DNA of 37,397 nucleotides from JBCCGE01 sp039029455 (GTDB lineage: Bacteria > Pseudomonadota > Gammaproteobacteria > Arenicellales > Poriferihabitantaceae): contig JBCCGE010000029.1 of the NCBI GenBank assembly GCA_039029455.1, positions 1 to 37,397 on the forward strand, in the 5' to 3' direction. Under the pieces are notes generated by a model. The model saw only the letters and a list, made by a program, of their open reading frames with translations, was not told the DNA's origin and ran no database searches. Of this stretch, positions 33,336 to 37,397 are shown in pieces (within the stretch, counting starts at the first letter, position 1; every line of letters starts with the position of its first letter). Both the position numbers and the translations under genes were made by a program.

Positions 33336-33874
33336 CTATTTCTATTTCTGTAAGTCGCAAAATGGCAGGTGTTCTGGCACTGGTATGCGTCTCTCAGGTC
33401 CACGCGGCCGATATCCTTGAACCAACCTATATATCGTGTATAAGCGAAGACACCGCGTCAAAAGCCAAACTGATTGAATACGATGGTGAGCAAAAGGCGA
33501 CAAAAATAAGGTCCTGGTTCGCCAACTGGCTGTTTGGAGAAAATAAGAACGCGATCAAGTCTGAAGTTGATTTCTCCTGGAAGCCGGTGACTGACAAAGG
33601 TCCCAAAGCCAAAATTATCACCAATGAAAAACCACACAACCTGATTCGGGTACGATCGAAAACCAGAGAAAGTGCAATAATTGTGTCATCGGCCTCCAAT
33701 CCTATGACCACTGAAAGCTGGACGTTCTCGATAAACTTTGCTCTTGAAACAATGGTCGCAACCCGGGTGCAAAGCAATATGTCCGGGGTCCGAGGCGAAG
33801 TACTGACCTACGCCTGTTCGTTTGAGACGCTCACTCCGACGATTCCTGTGGATTCCGCTGTTCCTATTGGATAG
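33332..33874 (+). CDS. Small exported protein of unknown function
   Basis: From ATG 33332 the protein has 180 residues. The first ~25 form a signal peptide (basic SRK, hydrophobic GVLALVCV, likely cleavage after VHA at about 25), so it should be periplasmic. The mature part has only two cysteines (C36 and C162), both in TYxxC-like contexts (TYISC and TYAC), which could form a disulphide. It is otherwise rich in Ser, Thr and Lys with predicted beta-strand patterning. I recognise no family. An in-frame ATG at 33317 exists, but it lies in the hairpin loop and lacks a ribosome-binding site. There are 94 bases to pntB and 79 to the next gene, so it may be a single-gene unit. Confidence 0.7.
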   Translation: MSISISVSRKMAGVLALVCVSQVHAADILEPTYISCISEDTASKAKLIEYDGEQKATKIRSWFANWLFGENKNAIKSEVDFSWKPVTDKGPKAKIITNEKPHNLIRVRSKTRESAIIVSSASNPMTTESWTFSINFALETMVATRVQSNMSGVRGEVLTYACSFETLTPTIPVDSAVPIG

Positions 33875-33953
33875 GATTCAACTCCTCGCACATTAGTCCG
33901 GGTAGAGTCCTGACTATTCGGATCGTCCACGCGCAGCCAACTGTGACTAAAGA

Positions 33954-35114
33954 ATGCCGCTACACTTTGCCCCTGATGAGTTTGACAGCCGCCTTAGAGC
34001 GATTCGTGGTGCTATTTCCCGGCGCGGACTTGACGGAATTCTGCTGTTTGCCCCCGAAAGTCATTTTTATCTGACGGGTTACGACACCTTTGGCTTTGCA
34101 CTCTTCCAGTGCATGGTGGTGACTCAGAAAGGTGATATTCATCTTCTTACACGTGCTCCTGATTTACGTCAGGCGCAACAGACCTCGACGTTATCCGACG
34201 AACAGATTCACATCTGGAAGGATATTGAAGGCACAGACCCGTTCAACGACCTGAAGAATTTGCTCGGTGACCTTGGCCTTGCAAACAGCGTGATGGGAAT
34301 CGAAACGCGGACGGTCGGTTTAACGGCCTACAACGGGCAAAAGCTTGCGGCAACCCTCGAAGGTTATATTGAGCTCCATGAATCATCCGATCTGGTGGCT
34401 GTAATCCGAAGGACCAAAAGCCCCCGGGAACTTGAGTATCATCGAAAAGCGGCCGAACTCAGTGACGACGCACTTGAAGCGGGATTGCTACATATGACAG
34501 CGGGAGGCTTCGAAGGCGACATTCTTGCGGCGATGCAGGGAGCGGTTTTTTCTGGCGGAGGCGACTATGCGGGCAACGAATTTGTAATCGGCTCGGGTGA
34601 GTCGGCCCTGCTTTGTCGCTACCAGTCGGGTCGACGTCATCTGGACAAGCGGGATCAGCTGACAATTGAATGGGCAGGCGCATACCGTCGTTATCATGCT
34701 GCCATGATGAGAACGGTCATAATCGGTGAACCGTTCGATATCCAGCGCAGGATGCACGAAACTGTGGTTGAGGCGCTGCACGCCTGTGAAACCGCGATCA
34801 AACCAGGCAAACCCATGGGTGATGTATTCGATGCGCACGCCAGAGTATTCGATGATCGCGGCCTGTCGCACGCCAGACTCAATGCCTGCGGCTACGGCAT
34901 GGGCGCAATTTACAACCCGATCTGGGTCGACTACCCGATGTTTTATGAGGGCAATCCGACGATTATGCGAGTTGGAAACGTGTTCTTCTTGCACATGATT
35001 CTGATGGACTCAGAAGCAGGTGTTGCAATGTGCTGGGGCCATTCTGTGGAAGTTGTCGATGATGGTATTCGTCGATTAAGCCGGTCATCACTTGATCTGA
35101 TCGAACGCGTGTGA
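33954..35114 (+). CDS. M24-family (creatinase/Xaa-Pro peptidase-like) hydrolase lacking the usual metal ligands
   Basis: This 386-aa protein has the creatinase N-terminal domain (about 1-150, with ESHFYLTGYDTFG) and the C-terminal 'pita-bread' domain (about 155-386, with RRTKSPRELEYHRKAAELSDDAL). The five metal ligands of true M24 peptidases appear replaced: the first Asp by Glu239 (TIEWAG), the second by Ala (HAAMMRT, 248-254), His by Tyr314 (CGYGMG), and both late Glu positions by His347 (FFLHMIL) and His363 (WGHSVEV). Creatinase and ectoine hydrolase are known metal-free members. It is therefore probably a hydrolase of a small amide or amidine rather than a dipeptidase. It overlaps the next gene by 4 bases (GTGA). 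Confidence 0.8.
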   Translation: MPLHFAPDEFDSRLRAIRGAISRRGLDGILLFAPESHFYLTGYDTFGFALFQCMVVTQKGDIHLLTRAPDLRQAQQTSTLSDEQIHIWKDIEGTDPFNDLKNLLGDLGLANSVMGIETRTVGLTAYNGQKLAATLEGYIELHESSDLVAVIRRTKSPRELEYHRKAAELSDDALEAGLLHMTAGGFEGDILAAMQGAVFSGGGDYAGNEFVIGSGESALLCRYQSGRRHLDKRDQLTIEWAGAYRRYHAAMMRTVIIGEPFDIQRRMHETVVEALHACETAIKPGKPMGDVFDAHARVFDDRGLSHARLNACGYGMGAIYNPIWVDYPMFYEGNPTIMRVGNVFFLHMILMDSEAGVAMCWGHSVEVVDDGIRRLSRSSLDLIERV

Positions 35115-35878
35115 ATACAACGGTCCGATCCCGAAGGTTTGACGTCGAATTTGACGAAGGCCGACACCCTCTGGGGAAAATCGGGTTTGTACTGCTAGCG
35201 TCGGAACAAACAGTCACCGACGACATGTATAAAATAATTCCGCGCGATTTCGGTCTTCATTTCGCGCGAGTCCTGAGCCCGGACGTAATCTCCAATGATA
35301 CTCTGTCGACATTAGGTCCGGAGCTCACCCGTGCTTCCAGGAGTCTGTTACCTGATGGCAGTCTGGATGTTGTCAGTTACGCCTGTACTTCAGGCAGTCT
35401 TGTGCTCGGAGAGCAAAAAGTATTTGACTGTCTGCTCGAAGGAGCACCGAACGCCCGAGCAAGTTCACTGATTACCGCAGTGATCAGAGCGATGCGTTCA
35501 CTTCAGATCAAGCGAGTCTCGGTTCTGACGCCGTATCTGGACGAAATCAACCAGGCAGAAAAAAACTATCTTGAAAACTCGGGGTTTCATGTTTGTTCAA
35601 TAGAAGGCTTTAATATTTCTTTGGACAGTGAGATGGTAACGATTACCCCGGAATATTTGTTGAAAGCCGCAAGATTAGTGGACCGGCAGGAAGCTGATGC
35701 AATCTTTATTTCCTGTGGGGCGTTGCGCAGTATCGATATTATCGAGCCCCTGGAACACGCCTGTGGAAAACCCGTCATCACCAGCAACCAGGCGCTGGCG
35801 TGGGATGTGATGACACTGTGTGACTACGAGCGACCGGTTCCAGGCTTCGGCGTTTTACTGAATCGACAGGGTGCCTGA
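35111..35878 (+). CDS. Asp/Glu racemase-superfamily protein (EutA / maleate isomerase / arylmalonate decarboxylase-like)
   Basis: The 255-aa protein has the two-domain Asp/Glu racemase fold with both catalytic cysteines: C92 in SYACTSGSLV and C202 in FISCGALRSIDII. SCTxxR-type loops, ITSNQALAWDVM near the C-terminus, and the opening GKIGFVLLASEQTVTDDMY resemble the branch containing maleate cis-trans isomerase, arylmalonate decarboxylase and EutA of ectoine-degradation clusters, rather than true aspartate racemases. The reaction is unknown: racemisation, isomerisation or decarboxylation of a small acid. It starts with GTG overlapping the M24 gene, so the two proteins are likely made together and act on one pathway. 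Confidence 0.8.
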   Translation: MNTTVRSRRFDVEFDEGRHPLGKIGFVLLASEQTVTDDMYKIIPRDFGLHFARVLSPDVISNDTLSTLGPELTRASRSLLPDGSLDVVSYACTSGSLVLGEQKVFDCLLEGAPNARASSLITAVIRAMRSLQIKRVSVLTPYLDEINQAEKNYLENSGFHVCSIEGFNISLDSEMVTITPEYLLKAARLVDRQEADAIFISCGALRSIDIIEPLEHACGKPVITSNQALAWDVMTLCDYERPVPGFGVLLNRQGA

Positions 35879-35910
35879 GGTTTTTGTCGCTACATGGGCG
35901 CGTATTGAGC

Positions 35911-36996
35911 ATGTCTTTTCTGCTTCCTGAATTCAAAGACTTCAAACTCGCTCATCATGGCGCCATTGACTTCAACGAGCTTAGATCGTTGAATCTCGAG
36001 GCATCAGATATTGACGATTTCAGCGTCAACAGTCTGCCCTACGGGCCGGTTGAGAGTGTCCTGGATGCGGTTAACAACAGCCGATTGGATCAGTATCCGG
36101 ACCGCGAATGCCTGATGCTCAGGGAACGAGTGGCCCATATGGATAGTGTGGGTATGAGTAATGTGCTGATTGGAAATGGCTCTTCTGAACTTTTGGATCT
36201 GATTGCTTCTGCGGTTTTGAAGCGCGGGGATCACGTTCTGATTGTGGGGCCAACTTACGGAGAATACGAGCGATCGGCACGGCGTCAGGGTGCGGAACCG
36301 ATGCAGATCAATGCGGAGTCGGAAACAAATTTTGATATTCCCTTTGTTCAGGTTCGCAGGTGTCTTCAAAGTGCACCCTGCAAAGTTCTGTACTGTTGCA
36401 GACCAAACAATCCAACCGGAGAGTTGTTTGACTACGATGCGCTCATCGGTTTGATTGATGAATTTGATCAGACTCTGTTCGTCGTTGATGAGGCCTATAT
36501 TCGATTTTTGTCTGATATGAGAAGTATCGTACCCGAGTCGATTCATCGCCCCAACCTGATTGTTGTCAGATCGATGACCAAAGACTTTGCACTTGCCGGT
36601 CTTCGACTCGGTTACATGGTCGCACACGACGGATTGATAGGCGGCATGAATCGACTAAAAACTCCATGGAGCGTTAGTGGCGTTGCACAGGCCGCGGGCA
36701 TTGCAGCAATAGACAATCTCTCGGAGTACGAACAGCTCTGGAGCGCGTTGTCTCTCGAGGCCTCTGAATTCAAGCAGCGGATTACGAATCTGGGGTTCAA
36801 TATCCACAATAGCCGTATGCATTATTTTCTGGTTCGCACGGATCGCGCGCTGAAGTTGCGTGAATATCTGTTAAAAGAATGTCTGCTGGTTCGGTTGTGT
36901 GCATCGTTTGGTCTGCATAACTGGCTTCGGGTGTCGACACAGACTGCATCGATGAATCAACGTTTTATTGACGTAATTGGCAGTTTTGATGACTGA
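35911..36996 (+). CDS. PLP-dependent class I/II aminotransferase (HisC/CobD-like)
   Basis: This is a fold-type I PLP enzyme of about 361 aa. Features are NGSSELLDLIASAV (cofactor phosphate), CCRPNNPTGELFD, VVDEAYIRF (the Asp that binds the pyridine nitrogen) and the Schiff-base lysine in SMTKDFALAGLRLGYMVAHD. The N-terminal DDFSVNSLPYGPVESVLDAV followed by YPD resembles threonine-phosphate decarboxylase CobD as much as histidinol-phosphate aminotransferase HisC, and I cannot separate them. I chose ATG 35911; an in-frame TTG at 35884 adds nine residues. It follows the racemase-like gene by 32 bases and overlaps the next gene by 8 bases. Confidence 0.82.
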   Translation: MSFLLPEFKDFKLAHHGAIDFNELRSLNLEASDIDDFSVNSLPYGPVESVLDAVNNSRLDQYPDRECLMLRERVAHMDSVGMSNVLIGNGSSELLDLIASAVLKRGDHVLIVGPTYGEYERSARRQGAEPMQINAESETNFDIPFVQVRRCLQSAPCKVLYCCRPNNPTGELFDYDALIGLIDEFDQTLFVVDEAYIRFLSDMRSIVPESIHRPNLIVVRSMTKDFALAGLRLGYMVAHDGLIGGMNRLKTPWSVSGVAQAAGIAAIDNLSEYEQLWSALSLEASEFKQRITNLGFNIHNSRMHYFLVRTDRALKLREYLLKECLLVRLCASFGLHNWLRVSTQTASMNQRFIDVIGSFDD

Positions 36997-37397
36997 CGTA
37001 TCGTTGCGTTCAAACCAGTGTATGTCGCTGGATTGTTGCTGGCTGCTGGTCCGACACGGTGAAACCGACTGGAACATTCAAAATCGATTTCAGGGTCGAG
37101 AGAACACTCAGCTCAATGAGAACGGTCGGGCGCAAATGTTTGCGGCGGGCGCAAGCCTTAAACAGGATGTCGATTCGGATCGGTCTGTCGTCGTTCATAC
37201 CAGCTCACTCGCGCGAGCCAGGGAGTCTGCGGAGATTATCGCCAGGGGCACCCGCTGGCAGGTGAGAACCTCGGAGCTTTTTGATGAGATGGATCTGGGG
37301 GCATGGGAAGGTGAACCCTATGACATCGTCAATGACAGTCCTGACTGGCTTGAGCTCGCGCCTCATGGAGGTGAGACTGAAAAGATGTTTCAGCGAC
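36989..37397 (+). CDS. Histidine phosphatase-family protein (3' end outside window)
   Basis: An open frame begins at ATG 36989, overlapping the aminotransferase stop by 8 bases, and runs to the right edge (136 codons seen). LLVRHGETDWN (about residues 19-29) is the catalytic RHG motif of the phosphoglycerate-mutase/acid-phosphatase superfamily, followed by RFQGRENTQLNENGRAQ, HTSSLARARESAEII and DEMDLGAWEG with the second catalytic Glu/Arg region. The CobC-type alpha-ribazole phosphatase belongs to this family, which is notable beside a CobD-like enzyme, but many members have other substrates. The C-terminal catalytic His lies outside the window. Confidence 0.85.
   Translation, partial: MTDVSLRSNQCMSLDCCWLLVRHGETDWNIQNRFQGRENTQLNENGRAQMFAAGASLKQDVDSDRSVVVHTSSLARARESAEIIARGTRWQVRTSELFDEMDLGAWEGEPYDIVNDSPDWLELAPHGGETEKMFQR

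Noticed and set aside
33954..35878. Calling the M24 and racemase-family genes ectoine hydrolase (doeA/eutD) and eutA
   Set aside because: The pairing is similar, but the M24 protein's N-terminal and active-site sequence differs from ectoine hydrolases I know, and no eutB, eutC or eutE gene is visible.

Overview
This 37.4 kb window reads as a densely coded bacterial chromosome segment, most likely from a gammaproteobacterium, probably uncultured or environmental. Pointers to that lineage are the divergent suhB/trmJ pair, mutS next to fdxA, an aerobic hemF beside tsaC, waaA (Gram-negative lipopolysaccharide synthesis) and E. coli-type full-length pntA/pntB. I see no rRNA, tRNA, CRISPR array, prophage or intact insertion sequence. 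The species cannot be named from the sequence alone.

Layout. (1) 1-5.3 kb, plus strand: the 3' part of a zinc-ribbon membrane protein, then purD, tsaC, hemF and waaA, closely spaced or overlapping. (2) 5.4-12.4 kb, mostly minus strand: pepN, then fdxA, mutS and suhB, with a small VOC-fold gene on the plus strand whose 3' end overlaps fdxA. (3) 12.6-18.1 kb: trmJ, a dimethylglycine/sarcosine dehydrogenase-like flavoprotein fused to a GcvT-type folate domain, a GNAT acetyltransferase, an SDR oxidoreductase, a 135-bp MITE-like element with perfect 15-bp inverted ends, and a second GNAT on the minus strand. (4) 18.1-33.2 kb, all plus strand: an exported DUF4344-type metallopeptidase, pyruvate kinase, sucC-sucD, a two-subunit NAD-dependent formate dehydrogenase, formate-tetrahydrofolate ligase, a malyl-CoA lyase-like enzyme and pntA-pntB. 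(5) 33.3-37.4 kb, plus strand: a small exported protein of unknown function behind a strong start-site hairpin, then a tight run of a metal-ligand-less M24 ('pita-bread') hydrolase, an Asp/Glu racemase-superfamily protein, a CobD/HisC-type aminotransferase and a histidine phosphatase cut by the right edge.

How they work together. The central block looks like a one-carbon module. The flavoprotein-GcvT fusion could pass methyl groups from methylated glycines to tetrahydrofolate. Formate-THF ligase links formyl-THF to formate, formate dehydrogenase oxidises formate to CO2 with NADH, and PntAB converts NADH to NADPH. The lyase and the CoA ligase next to it could handle malyl-CoA as in the serine cycle. 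However, the CoA ligase sequences look like true succinyl-CoA synthetase of an alphaproteobacterial type, so a full serine cycle is not shown here.

The most promising undescribed item is the last operon, which pairs a degenerate-metal-site M24 hydrolase with a two-cysteine racemase/isomerase. That pairing recalls ectoine or creatine-type catabolism but matches no pathway I can name. Two long perfect hairpins (29153-29187 and 33302-33335) and the MITE-like element are the main non-coding structures.
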